A stretch of 64,000 nt of DNA, from the NCBI GenBank assembly GCA_021307315.1, contig JAJSPD010000015.1:186001-250000 (forward strand), given 5' to 3'. Shown in pieces: positions 1 through 11,349 of the stretch. The notes below the pieces were generated by a model. That model worked only from the letters and a program-made list of their open reading frames with translations, searched no databases and was not told where the DNA came from. Every line of letters starts with the position of its first letter. The first letter of the stretch is position 1. Source of the stretch: Bisporella sp. PMI_857 (taxonomy: Eukaryota > Ascomycota > Leotiomycetes > Helotiales > Helotiaceae). The position numbers and the translations under genes were made by a program.

Positions 1-361
1 ATATCGCGCTAGCCTTGGGTGCCTCATCGCAAACAAAAACACCCCTCTATCCAGAAAGAATCCCACACCTCAACCCAACTCTCAATTTCACCTCCAAATT
101 TTCTCAGAGATACCAACACCACAATATATCTGTATAAACTTATTTGGCTTAAAAGCGCCGTTGCCTTCTCAATTCCAGATAACCGCCAGTTACAATCCCA
201 TTGGTACTTTTCGAAGGTGCGTTGTACAGTTTGGCGACACGGTCTATCATATCCTGTTCTCTGTCGAATTTTGACCATAGACTAATTTTACTGAATTAGC
301 CAAAACCACGTGCCGCAACAGACTGCGTTCCTTCGATCTTAATTCTGGAGTCACCTCCAAA
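1..361. other. Upstream region of the first coiled-coil gene
   Basis: No convincing coding sequence. The start codon at 362 is preceded by a pyrimidine-rich leader (cacctccaaa just before ATG), as expected for a fungal 5' UTR. Any other gene here would lie mostly outside the window. Confidence 0.4.
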
Positions 362-3300
362 ATGGCGGTTCCAGATCAAGGAAGACCAGTTGATGATAAG
401 ACTGAGAATTACGATGAAGAGTATGATGACTTGTTTGGAGATCAAGAGAGTATTGAAATGGACACCAGTACGACTACACAAGCCGATACTTCGAATCTTA
501 AGGCTGCGCAAGTACCCAGCAATGCCCTACCATATGTGAAGGCAACTACTACGCGTCAATCTATGTTTGATGATGACTCTTTTCCACCAAAACCAACTCC
601 TTGCAATACTTGCGCATTTCTTAGAACAGCAAAAGCAAAATTGCTATCAGAGCACATCATACAACGACAGGAGCTTCGGGCAGTCAAGAAGGATAATGAA
701 GAATTACGGGAACGAAGTGGAGTGTTAGAAACTTTGGTTGGAGATGGTGCAAAAGAACAACACAATGAGCTAATCGCCTCCAACAATGAGTTAGCTGCTG
801 CCAATAATGCCCTCAAGTGCGATGTCCGAAAGGCATACTCCGAGGTAGAAAAGTCGAAAGCTGAGGCGAGCAAAATTATAGAAGACTATGAAGCTCGCAA
901 AGACAATGCAGTCAAGAAGTGGCATGAGGAGTACGCAAAGGTCAAGAAACTCCAATCATTACTTGGCAAAATGGATAAGAAACACTTAGATGCTCGCGAT
1001 GAGCTACAGGCTAAAATCGATACCTTGGAGGAGGAGCGAGATGATGCACAAAGAGAAAAAGTACAATATGAGGGTCAATACAACTACGCGGACGCAGAAC
1101 GCTCAAGACTAGTCCAAGAAGTCGCTTCCCAAGCTCAGCAGGTCGAATATTTGAAGAATAAAGTTGAATACCTAGAGAATAGCCATGGAGCAGGCGATAG
1201 AACAAAGGAATATGTCGGTGATAAAAATATGACATGGGTAAGTTTCAACTAAAGCATACTTCACTTAATACTCAAACGTTCTGAAAATAAAACTTATTCT
1301 GTCTAGGAAGTTGCTAAGGCCTACTTCAAATCGGATATCGAGACTCTAATTCAACAGCACCAAGTAAAATATGGGCAGGGTGACTCAGATATTGCTGTAG
1401 AGCGTGATGCTTTGAAGGTTGAAGTAAAGGATTTGAGCAATCGACTAGCCAAATACCCACCTTTAGAACGGATTCAAGAAACGATGAAAATATTGAGAAC
1501 GGCTAGAGAAGATCTTGGCCTCTCCAATCAATTTGGCAACCCCAAAATAGGCCAGAAGCCACTAGCCGAGGTTGTTCCAGCAGCGGTTTCTATGGTTCTC
1601 GAAGCAAAACAAGAGCTAGCGACACTTCAAGATAATATGAGCAAATTACCGACTCTCGAAGAGTTGCATGATATTCGTCAACAAATGGAAATTGTAGCTA
1701 ACGCAATGGGAATCCACAATGAGTTTGGCGACGTTGCAGACGGCAAGAAGCCTTGGAATGAAGTTCTCCCAGCTGCAGCCGAGCGTGTGGTGGAATTAAA
1801 GACACAGTCCTCTGATCAAATGGACCAGCTTCATACCCTCAGCTGCACCATTAATACACTGAAGGAGCACATTCGTGAACTAGTGGGAAATGCCTTAACG
1901 AAGGCTGAACTTGCATTGGTAGATGGTGCAGATGCTTCTGAATATATTCCTCTTTCAGCAAATATGATCAACGAACTGAAGGCAGAGAAGAAGCAATCTG
2001 AAGATGAGGTTGGGCGGCTACAGGGCCTCTTAAACGTGGCTTCAGACAGAGAGCAAGGCCGTAACGATGAGGTTCAGCGACTACAGAGTGAACTAAATGC
2101 AGCTTTAAAGAGAGAAACGGACCATGGCAATGAGGTTCAGCGACTACAGAGAGTAGTAAGTGCGGCTTCGAAGGGAGAGCGGGACAATATCAATGAGATT
2201 CAGCGACTACAGAATGAACTAAGCGCGACTTTGGAGAGAGAGCAAGAATATCAAGAACAGGTCCAAACTCTTACCCCAGAGAACGCAAAACTCCAGGATG
2301 AAACTATCGCAAGCCGAAACGAAATCAGCAAACTCAAACAGGACATTAGGAAAAAGGACAATGAGATAGAGAATATTGTCACAAAGTCACAGAAGCGCTG
2401 TGAAAAGATCACTGTCAAGTTGAGTGAGCAGGCCGAAACCATGAAAGCAGATTTGATCAAGGACCACACCGAACAACAAGCCATCTGGAAGAATATGTAC
2501 CAGTTGAGATCGGATGGTGTCATCGCGCGCGTGAGAAGCGAGTTCAAGACCAAGTGTGCCGTTTGGGAAGAAGACAAGCGTACGCTTAAAACCACCATCG
2601 AGACGCTTGAGAGGTCTCTGGAAAACGAAAAGCAAGATCACAATAAGAGCATCGAAAAACATAAGAAATACAAGGACTTTGCAAATGGGAGGGCCGATGA
2701 GCTGATTGGTGACTACAATGAACTGGTAGATGATAACGCCGAGCTTTTGAAGAGTGAAAAGTTCTATATGAATATGGCAATTGATATTGAGGATCAGAAC
2801 ACTGAGCTTCGAGCCAAGCTGGAGCAAGCCAAATCAGAACCTTCAGCCAACAAGAACAAGCCTGAGGAAGTCAATTCTCAGAAAGAAGGTGAGGCAGATG
2901 TTGCTGAAGCTTCCCTAGCCTTGTCTCCCATGCCATCAGACTCTACAGCACCAAGCCCCTCAGAACCTGGTGGATCGATCCCTGAGATTGTCCTTCAGGA
3001 GACAGAGCCAAAGCTAGCAGTCTCAAATTCAGCATATTTGGGCTCTGCAGACTCCCCTTCAACAAATATACCAGCGGTTGTATTATCTATCGCCACGCCA
3101 TTTCCTGCGCCATCGCCATCGGCTGGATCTCCTCCTGCCATCCCAGAGTCTCTCTCGCCAACTCCTATCATCTTCCAGGCTAGTTCTTCACCGATAATTA
3201 AGATCTTAGCATCTACCGAGAGTACCAACAGAGCCCAGGAATCATCGGATGGCACAAATGAGACATCAGAATCCTCAGAAAGTAATATAGAATTCGAACA

Positions 3301-3934
3301 GCAAAAGATCGCCACGACTGGCCCGGCCAATGTCATATTGACGACAAAACCTTCAGCATTCTCTAGAAAGTCGCTTAGTGCTGCTCAGTTATTTGTATTT
3401 TGCTCTGTCACCTTGGCCATCATCCTTGGGGTTTTAGGTTTATGGAAACTGGTTGTACCAGGCCTGACACTTCCGCCTGGCCTTCGGCCAATATCTGCAC
3501 CAACACCTTCGGTAACAGGAACGCCAGTTCAAACTCCCAGACCCACTTTAACTCTGCCCCACGATCTCCAGAAATTCCCTGAAAATACTTCCACGACCAA
3601 CCAAATAGCGTTCGATAGCAGCTCTTCCAGTGAACTACTAACCACGATGACTCCCACGTCTGATAAGCTGTTTGGCACCCAAACTGGCACCTCAAGTACC
3701 ACCCCAACTAGCATCGCAACTGGCACCATACTCAATTCTCCCGACAATAAGAGTCTCTCATTAAGCCACGCTTTGGACTTTGCCATGGAAATTTTCAGCA
3801 CTACTAGGGCTCTGCTGCACTCCAAAGTTGAGATTTTACACAGATCTATCGTGCGCTTCTTGTCAGTCCAATGGAGCCGTCATATTATCTTCTTCCGTCT
3901 CCTTGCAGACGTCAGAGATTACTTCTTTGCTTGA
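362..3934 (+). CDS. Large coiled-coil protein with C-terminal membrane segment (cluster gene 1)
   Basis: Two exons, 362-1237 and 1307-3934. A 69-bp intron (GTAAGT donor, TCTAG acceptor, phase 0) removes a stop and joins the frames into a protein of about 1167 residues. The N-terminus is acidic and disordered; one Cys pair (CNTC) lies near residue 78. Heptad-rich coiled coil starts near residue 95. Residues about 343-466 hold two copies of a module with the pattern G-x-x-N-x-F-G, then G-x-K-P, then P-A-A. Residues 528-611 are four exact 21-residue coiled-coil repeats, most starting QRLQ. A Ser/Pro/Thr-rich stretch follows, then one hydrophobic segment near 987-1008 and a Ser/Thr-rich tail of about 158 residues. 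I do not recognise a named family. A role as a membrane-anchored structural or tethering protein is inference from architecture only. It begins a run of four similar genes. Confidence 0.8.
1457..1828 (+). repeat. Tandem pair of about 60-residue modules in cluster gene 1
   Basis: Two consecutive units, each starting with a PxLE-like stretch, have the pattern G[LI]xN[QE]FG, then G[QK]KP, then [VL]PAA, then V[LV]E[AL]K. The first contains LSNQFG and GQKPLAEVVPAA; the second contains IHNEFG and GKKPWNEVLPAA. A third, eroded version may follow around SEYIPLSANMINELK. A single related copy lies in cluster gene 2 near 8932-9063. Confidence 0.7.
2012..2263 (+). repeat. Four 63-bp (21-residue) coiled-coil repeats in cluster gene 1
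   Basis: Four consecutive 21-residue units begin GRLQ or QRLQ and end in NEV/NEI/EQV-like residues. Twenty-one residues is exactly three heptads, so the coiled-coil register is kept. The DNA of the units is also similar (gttcagcgactacag recurs), which points to recent in-frame tandem duplication. Confidence 0.85.
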
Positions 3935-4145
3935 CCCTGAGGTGCTCGGTAGCGTGTTTTTATTGTTTGGTAGGCTATTCCTCCTCGTTACTCATTTCCT
4001 GTTGCTTATGGCGACTTTTGATCCTGCCAAGGCATGCCACTAACCACTTTCCAGCCCCTGTATTTGCTATGAGCATCAAAACCAATGAAGTAAAGGGAAG
4101 CCGCGCTACATTGCTTACCATCCCGTATTTTCCTTTTTACTCATG

Positions 4146-4219
4146 GTAAGCTTCAACGCAGCAGACACCTTCTACTTCTCTGTAATCTGTTTAAATTATC
4201 TGCTAACTTTTCTATTCAG
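4146..4219 (+). other. Predicted intron downstream of cluster gene 1
   Basis: GTAAGC donor, CTAAC branch-like site (tgctaactttt) and ATTCAG acceptor, 74 bp. It lies about 210 bp after the stop codon, so it would be a 3' UTR intron if the transcript extends that far, or part of a separate non-coding transcript. Confidence 0.4.
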
Positions 4220-7200
4220 ATACCCATTGCCAAATGCGTCAGACTCTTGCTGCGCTATTCAGCGCTCTCCAATTTTCTCCACAATTCAAAATTGAGTAAA
4301 GCTCTCTGCTAGGAATTGGCTCGTCAGTCTCATGTCACAGAGACGCTCAATATACGTCATAATATTTCCTCGACTTTAGCAGCAATTCATAATTGGGTAC
4401 AGCTCTCAACTTTGTGGAATGGGCTCGCTGTCTCAAGCCACAGAGACACTCAATTCTCCCTGCAAGTCACTCGCAACCCTGCAACACTCTAACCGATTCA
4501 CTATTGGGTAAAGCTCTCCGTATCATCGAAAAAACGGAATGGGCTCGTCAGTCTCATGCCACAGAGACGCTCAATGCTCCGCAATAACATATTCTTACGC
4601 CGCTTCTACTGATGCATTCCTATTTTCACATGTCTCGCATGAATAAATATCTCATGGGGAATTGCTCATTCTGTACTAGGATAGCATTCGTTGGTGTTAG
4701 CTGCGCTATGATGGCGTTCTTATCCTCCCTGCTGTCCTTCAGGTATTTAGATGAATCATAACTCCGAGAAAAACTCTTTGTCTACAATTGCATGTAAGCG
4801 TGACTCAGTAATCTATGCGATTGATTGTGGATACCGTATGTAAGCTATTGAATGAATTTCCTGCTATTCAAATAATATCCTTGGCCGATCTGCCATGTTT
4901 TACATATTCCCTCTGTAGTGTTTGCCCTATCGCTGAACATCTGATTACCGTCCCTTAATGATAACCTTAGTGCATTTTGAAGAGGAATGACTTGTTAATT
5001 AAGCGGTACCTATGTGTAGACCGTAAATATCCCTTCCAAAATTCGTGTAATTTTCAGGTGTCTGGACAAAAATGAACATTGAGGTCAATTGCAGTTCAGT
5101 GGAAATATGCCTTTTCTTTATCGTTGATCATGTACGCTATGGTCTGATTATTTTCTAGCAGCCTGACATTATAAAGCGTTGGGGTCCACATAACTCCGCC
5201 TTCCTTTACATATCAGCTGTCGATATAGAAGCTCTCTCAGTCGGCTGAAGTATCCATAGCTTATTTCAATGAAAGAGCTATGTTTGCTGTCACCGTACTC
5301 CCCGCTTCTTCAAAGAAGCACATAAGCCTGGTAGTGCCTCTTGTTGTATTGTCTTGAATCAATCCAGTTGTTGTATACACTGCTAGTAATGATCGTGGCA
5401 CACATGAAAGAGGCTGATAATCATCGTAAGCGTTGATATTAGTTCTTGCGGCTCAGCGTCTGCTAGAGTTAAATTAAAATATTGAAAAGATTCCGAATAT
5501 GCATCATAGAGATCAGATAATTCGAAAAGTGCCGAGGTATAGCATATGGCAACCTGGAAATTGCTCTTGACTGAAGCGGGGGCCCGATAACATGTTCCCA
5601 ACACCGCACTAGTCTCACATCTGTATTCACGGCTTTCTAGTCACCTAATCTTTTATCTATCCATATCATCTTCGTCTGTCTTCACAAATGCAGTCTCTGC
5701 CGTAATCCTTAATCCCCTCTTTGTCCACCTGAAGAGTTTCCAAGGGCAATCTCGCTTTGTTGCCACGCGCATTGAAGCCCCCCCCCCCCTTCTTTACTCC
5801 CTGCAGGCGTTGCTTTGTATTCATAATTGGCTTTGGGCGGCTGAAAATCTGGAGGTGGACGAGCTGAAGAGCACAAAATTGGTATAGGGGTTATCTGCGG
5901 TGTTTCTTATTGACTCTAAACGTTTGCTTTGGCTCGAACGAGTAGTATTAACCACCCATCTTCAACGAGCTTTGATGTTGGCGTATAGATGGCGCATCTT
6001 CAAGCGTAGATATGTTGGCCTTTGGCGATGACTGCTTCTTACGAAATCGTGATACTCAGGCATCTGCGAACATTGGCGAAGACAAGCAGCATTTGATGAA
6101 TCTGCAATATTTTGGGTCTTGAGATGAGAAGCGCATTGGGGATTATCTTTGAAATGAAGAAAGCTGTTGAATCAGTTGAAAGGAAAGGATGGATTGTGGT
6201 TTTTATAGATAATCTGCCGAAACCACGACTCTGCCTCTCTTCGTGCCCTATCTTGTCTTTTCTAGGCTCCCCTTCGCTGCACTAGACATACATTATTTTA
6301 ACTGGTGTATAAGCGACTGGTTTTCGTAGAATGAAGACGGGAAAGTGTCGTAATGTTGGAAGGGCAACTCTTATTGTACACTGTGCGGAGGCGGTTCGGA
6401 GACGGGCTACCGAGGTGGAGAAAGAAAAGCTGATTCTATAGATGCAGTAAAACATACTTCATAGGGTGAATTATGGACATATTGGAGGGCTGGGTTGGCG
6501 CTGCGGCGTTTATTGGTTTGTCGAGATGATATCTACCATGTTCAGTCAGCTGAGGCCTAACAACTGTAAAGAATGAGAAGGTATGCAATTGAGTAGAAAG
6601 ATCTTTTGGTTCAGCAACCGTTGGCTCAGATTCTGCAATGACAGTTGCTCATCTTGCTTATATTCTGAAGTAACTTCTCTTCATAATACGCCCGAAACTG
6701 CTGATAATGCATGCTTCTTTCTTCGCTTCATTTCCTGCCAGCTGAGAATTGACAATAGCAGCAACTACTGAAGCAATAGAAAGAATAAATGATATCTATG
6801 TATCTGAGCTTGTACTATCCGAAGTAAAATAGAAAAAAAATGTTCTGGCGAGGTTTGGCAGAGCTTGTCCTCCCTCTAATTCACCAGACAATCACATGAC
6901 CTCCAACCAGGAAGGCCACAATACCAAGGTTACTTCACAGAGATCATAATATTAGCCTAAATAACCTGATCAGGGTCATTAAAGTTGCTACATTATTGTT
7001 CATACAATAATGGTTGACAGCGAGACAGCAAAGGTGAATTGAAGGGATATTTTAGTTCGGGCAAATTCAAGAAACAGCCTCGTGGCGCGGCATCAAAATA
7101 TTCATCTTAGGCATCCCAGAAACCTCTACCCTTAGAATCAACTTAAAAATCTTGGTCGCGTTAACAACTGCTAGTACTAAGAGTTCACTACTCGTACGTA

Positions 7201-7231
7201 TCAGGCAAGATCGAGGATAGTAGTATATAAA
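4220..7231. other. Gene-poor intergenic region
   Basis: Apart from the three-copy hairpin repeat, I see no credible gene in these 3 kb. The DNA is AT-rich, reading frames are short and none has splice-joined continuation. A C-homopolymer of 11-12 bases lies near 5780. The 3' portion before 7232 must hold the promoter of cluster gene 2. Confidence 0.5.
4291..4575 (+). repeat. Three-copy dispersed repeat with conserved hairpins
   Basis: Three similar units, 4291-4351, 4392-4454 and 4503-4575, recur about every 100-110 bp. Each begins ATTGRGTAMAGCTCTC and ends CACAGAGACRCTCAAT. Within every unit GTCTC and GAGAC flank an 8-nt loop, and the unit ends (ATTGRG and CTCAAT) can also pair, allowing a G-U. 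The inner 'gggctcg' is also kept. Copies differ mainly in length between the conserved blocks. A short reading frame crosses the region, but the repeat pattern ignores codon phase, so I do not call it coding. Confidence 0.65.
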
Positions 7232-10200
7232 ATGGCAAAGAAAAGTCTCTCTGAAGGGTGTAAACCTCACTCAAGCGGTCCCAATGCCACTGGGTGGAAA
7301 CCAAAAGCCCCTCCAAACCCCACTCGTAAGAATCATAAGGCTGAGAATGAGGCCATCTCGCAACATAGAGCCAACATGCGCACTATCGCGTAAGTAAATC
7401 CCAAAGCTCTATTTGGACCTTAACTCACATTCTCTTAAGATCATTAGCAGAAAATCCAGTTACTCAATCAGAAGCAGTAGAGAAAATTAGGAGCCTCATC
7501 CAAACCATTCCTCCTACTCATTCAAATATTTCATCATCAACACTCTCCAGTCCAGCTGAGACGCGCGAGGCTGGGAAATCAGATCAGATAGGAATCCTGA
7601 TCTACGAGGATCAAAATTTGTCTGAAGCAAACACGTCGCCCTCCAGCTTCGCCCAATTCTCATCCATCAATAACAATACCTCGCTGAATACGGTCTCGCA
7701 ACCTAATCTCTCTCCTTCTTCGAGCATGTCCTCCAAAAATAAGGAATCAGAGAAGGTGAAAGGGCTGCCGTCGTCTCAGTTTGCCCCAACCCTAGCCCCG
7801 CTACCATCACCACCATTTGCTATACCTTCAAAGTCCACAGAGACTCCTCAAAAAACCCTGCGGTTCCCAATATGGAATGGTGAAGGTCAATCTCTTGGAG
7901 GTTCATCATATATAGATACTTCACCAGCTTACACGGCTATATCTGGAAATAATTTAGCTTCTGGGGAGAGACACTTCAACTATAATACAATCGTTAATGA
8001 TTCCTTTCGAACCCTTACAACGCCATCTACAAATCCTTTGGGCACATCTGTGACAGCGCAAGAATCTGTTCCAGATATATCGGGCGAGGATAGCGACGAG
8101 TGGCACAGCGAGATAGGCTATGAAGAGAAAGAGGTTGATATCGTGACGGAGCTGGATAAGTCAAAGCAAACAGAGACACAAAAATCCTTGTCAGAATATC
8201 CCCCAATGCCATCGATCTCAACCGATGAAACATCATTATCTTCCGAAGGATTGCCGACTGCCTCAAAGGCAACCTCGGCCAGTCCAATGCAAAACATTCC
8301 TGGACTTGGAAAATTCAATGCCACGAGATATAGTGTTGAGGGACAAAATCAGCAACAAAAGAGTTTGGATGACACTGCTTCATTGGTACCTCAGAAATAC
8401 CCCACTGGAGTGGACATTCAAAGCCGCCCTATCATGCGTTGTCGAGTTAACCGTTTTCACGGTGATCTAAAGACAACTAAGTCAATACCATTAACAACTA
8501 CTAATACCCCCATTCCGGATCCCGCTAATAATGCTACCTCTATGTTTTTGCAACCCGCTGCAGTGTCAAACTGCGATCTCAAATCCCTTCCTTCGAGCGA
8601 GAGTACTTTCAAAGCCTATAAGTCATTAGACACAAATCAGACCCACGTGGCTGAGGCCAGAACTCCCACCGGCTTTCTCTCCGATCCGCCTTCTACGACG
8701 GTTGTGAATGATGATATCAATGAGAGTGCATCCGCAGCAGAGCACCCTTTCGGCAAACCAATCACCTCTGAACAAGCAGCGGCAAGAATCAGTCAGAGCC
8801 TTAACTCAAACATAACAAAGAACTCGGCTGGTTTATTAAATACCTCGAATTCTATGTTTACCCGCGAAAAAGCTAAGCAGATGGAAGCTGAACTTATCGA
8901 TGCGAAAGAAGAGATCAAAGACTTGTATACCATGCTACAGGAGGCAGTTGAGAAAGCAGGTTGGGATGAAGAATATTCTGCAGATTGGGAAGAGACTGGC
9001 TCAAGGCCACTCACTGCTTTTATCCCTAACGCAGCCATAGAGTTGGTTAGATTGGAAAATTTACGAAACGATTGCATCCAAAAGCACCATAAAATAACCT
9101 TGCATGCGTCCCAAACTCAGCATGAGCTTGCACAAAAAGACGGACAGATTAACCGCCTTCAACAACAGAACGCAATGGCCGAAGCCAAGGCAAAAGACCT
9201 GGAGAAGACGATGAACGTTATGTCAGAGCAGCTCCAGCAACAAAAAAACGAGTTACAGATTTTACATTCGTCTGATATGGAAAAGGCCATTCAAATCCAG
9301 CAGCTTGAGAAACAAGTAATCAGCCTTGAAAATCGTCATAAGGTGGTCTTACTCAAAAATCCAGAATGCCGAAGCTCCTCAACCAACCGAATACATTCTG
9401 CTTTGAGACGCAAAAATAAACGCCTAAGTCGACGTCTGAAATGTAAGAACAAAAAAGTGTGCGCATCGAACACAAACTCTCAAAGTTGGGTTGAGGCAGT
9501 TACTAATAGTAACAATGAAATCTCTGCAGCGGCAGACGAGTGTCAGCACCCAAAAGTCCAAAATCCAGAACTGGAAATCCCAAGTTCCGAACTTCAGAAG
9601 AAGTTCCAAAGACTAAAGGGCGAGTTTGAGAAGATATCAGAAAGACTCACAAAAGCTGAGGCTGCTGTCCCACTCAAAGATAACGAAATCGCAGCTCTGA
9701 CCGAAAGGAAACTACAGATTGAAGAAGATAAGATTGAACTCGAACACAAGAGTGACAAACTTATGAAAACAATCAAAGAGCTAGATCAAGAGAGAAAGCA
9801 TCTTAAGAATAGGGTTGGGGAGCAAAATATCAAGATCGAAGAAGCCTCCGAGCGGGTTATATTAGCTGAAAATTCTCTCCAGGAAAGCACAATCCAAAAT
9901 CAGGTTCTAGAGTCCAATTTCAATGCCCTCAAGGACGAAAATATCAAGCTTATAAAGGGAGAGTCCAAGTTTGAAGGTGAGAAGAAGAGCTTGGAGGAAG
10001 AGATAGCCAGGCTTAACGGTAACAACAGCCGCCTTCAATCAGACAAGGATAGCCTTGTGAAAGAGAGGGCCGGTGCCGAGAGCGAAAATAATAACCTCAT
10101 GGGAGAATTTTCCAAACTTCAACAGGAGAATGGTAGGCTCCAGACAGAGAACGATACGCTTGCGAAAGACCTTAAAAATCTGAAGTTTGAAGTATCAACT

Positions 10201-11349
10201 TACCAATACAAAGTAGATCGTCTTGAACAGGATGAAAACGGTGTGGAGACGTTTTATATCACGCAAAAGACTACATCTGATTCCGAAGCCCATTGCGAGC
10301 CGTATGAGGTTTACCCTGTGACATATATCCATGGTTTACTGAGCGAATCCGCAATCGGGCTTGGTATACCTATGTCAGACGAGATCTATGCCGCTCAGCG
10401 TATTCAAGGCTTGGCAGAGACAATCCAGAAGCTTAACATGCAAATTCACAAACTGGAATCAAAGATCCCTGTCAAACCTATATCCAAACCATTACGCCAA
10501 AGGCACCATAGGCAGATTATGCGAGAGCCAGATATGTTAGATGATGAGATTGTGCTTTCGGACACGGAAGTAAAGGATTCATATAATATCCGACGCAAGA
10601 TACCTTGCGAAAAGGCGGAACCTGGACTTGAAATTTTGGATTGGGAACAGCTTCAGCAAGCGGGCCTCATAATGTCACTTGCAGAAGCGTGTGGTAAGAG
10701 CAATGACGCCAAGCCGCCCAAGATTGGGCAGCATCAAAGCTCCTCCTCGAAACCCATCACCAATGGTCTCTCTTGCACTGTCAAGAAGTCAACCTCATTT
10801 ACAAATCTCAAGATTGAAGCCATTAGTAGGTCCACCCAAACGGGTTGGTCTCTCACGCAACGCAACCCCGACCTGGTACTTTGCCCAGTTCTCAATAACA
10901 ACAACAGCGCATATAGAGAGAATCATCCTAAGCAGTCGGAATCAGACCCACCTGCTCAAGAGATTGCAGAAACTGCAAACTCATCTACTACCCCTGATCA
11001 TATAAACGACAGCTCTGAATTACGAACTGCTATTGCCAGTACCATCAGCAATCCCAAGGTCAAGTGGTTAGCGCCATTTGCGCGGAACACATTCCTCAAT
11101 ATTCTAGCTCTCATACTACTCTTAATACTGCTATCTTGCAGTTGGATTCTGCTATCCTCCAGGCCAAATAGTCCTCGCCATGCTACTAAAAACTCAATTG
11201 ATTCACACAACGACTCAGCCTCGCCAGGCTGGCCGCAAAATAGTGCTGATATAGTTGTTATACCGTTATTTAAATCATGGCTTCCCTCTTCTACGTCCCC
11301 ACCACCTCCTAGAGAAGCGAGCAGGACAATTACTATCCACATACAATAA
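7232..11349 (+). CDS. Large coiled-coil protein with C-terminal membrane segment (cluster gene 2)
   Basis: Exons 7232-7389 and 7440-11349 give about 1355 residues. The 50-bp phase-2 intron (GTAAGT, ttaactcac branch, CTTAAG acceptor) follows a short basic first exon starting MAKKSLSEG. Residues about 60-420 are Ser/Thr/Pro-rich and look disordered. Long coiled coil runs from about 420 to 1000, with a Lys/Arg-rich patch in the middle. Residues 551-594 hold a GWDEEY ... GSRPL ... IPNAA module resembling the paired modules of cluster gene 1. One strong hydrophobic segment near 1266-1290 is followed by a tail of about 65 residues rich in Ser and Pro. No named family is recognised. The start was chosen because the ATG-led basic exon matches the layout of cluster genes 3 and 4. 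Exons are supported by exact frame continuity across the intron. Confidence 0.8.
8932..9063 (+). repeat. Single copy of the module shared with cluster gene 1
   Basis: The encoded stretch has AGWDEEY, then TGSRPL, then IPNAAIELVRLE. This aligns by eye with IHNEFG ... GKKPW ... LPAAAERVVELK of gene 1: a Gly, an acidic/aromatic pair, G-x-[RK]-P, P-x-A-A and a closing V-x-L-[EK]. It sits between two coiled-coil stretches, as in gene 1. Confidence 0.5.

Noticed and set aside
2387..2827. Antisense frames within cluster gene 1
   Set aside because: Mirror frames of a Glu/Lys-rich coiled coil; typical shadows with Leu/Phe/Ser-rich translation and no start context.
4393..4587. Open frame of 64 codons across the hairpin repeats
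   Set aside because: The repeat units are not multiples of three apart and do not keep a frame; composition is not protein-like.
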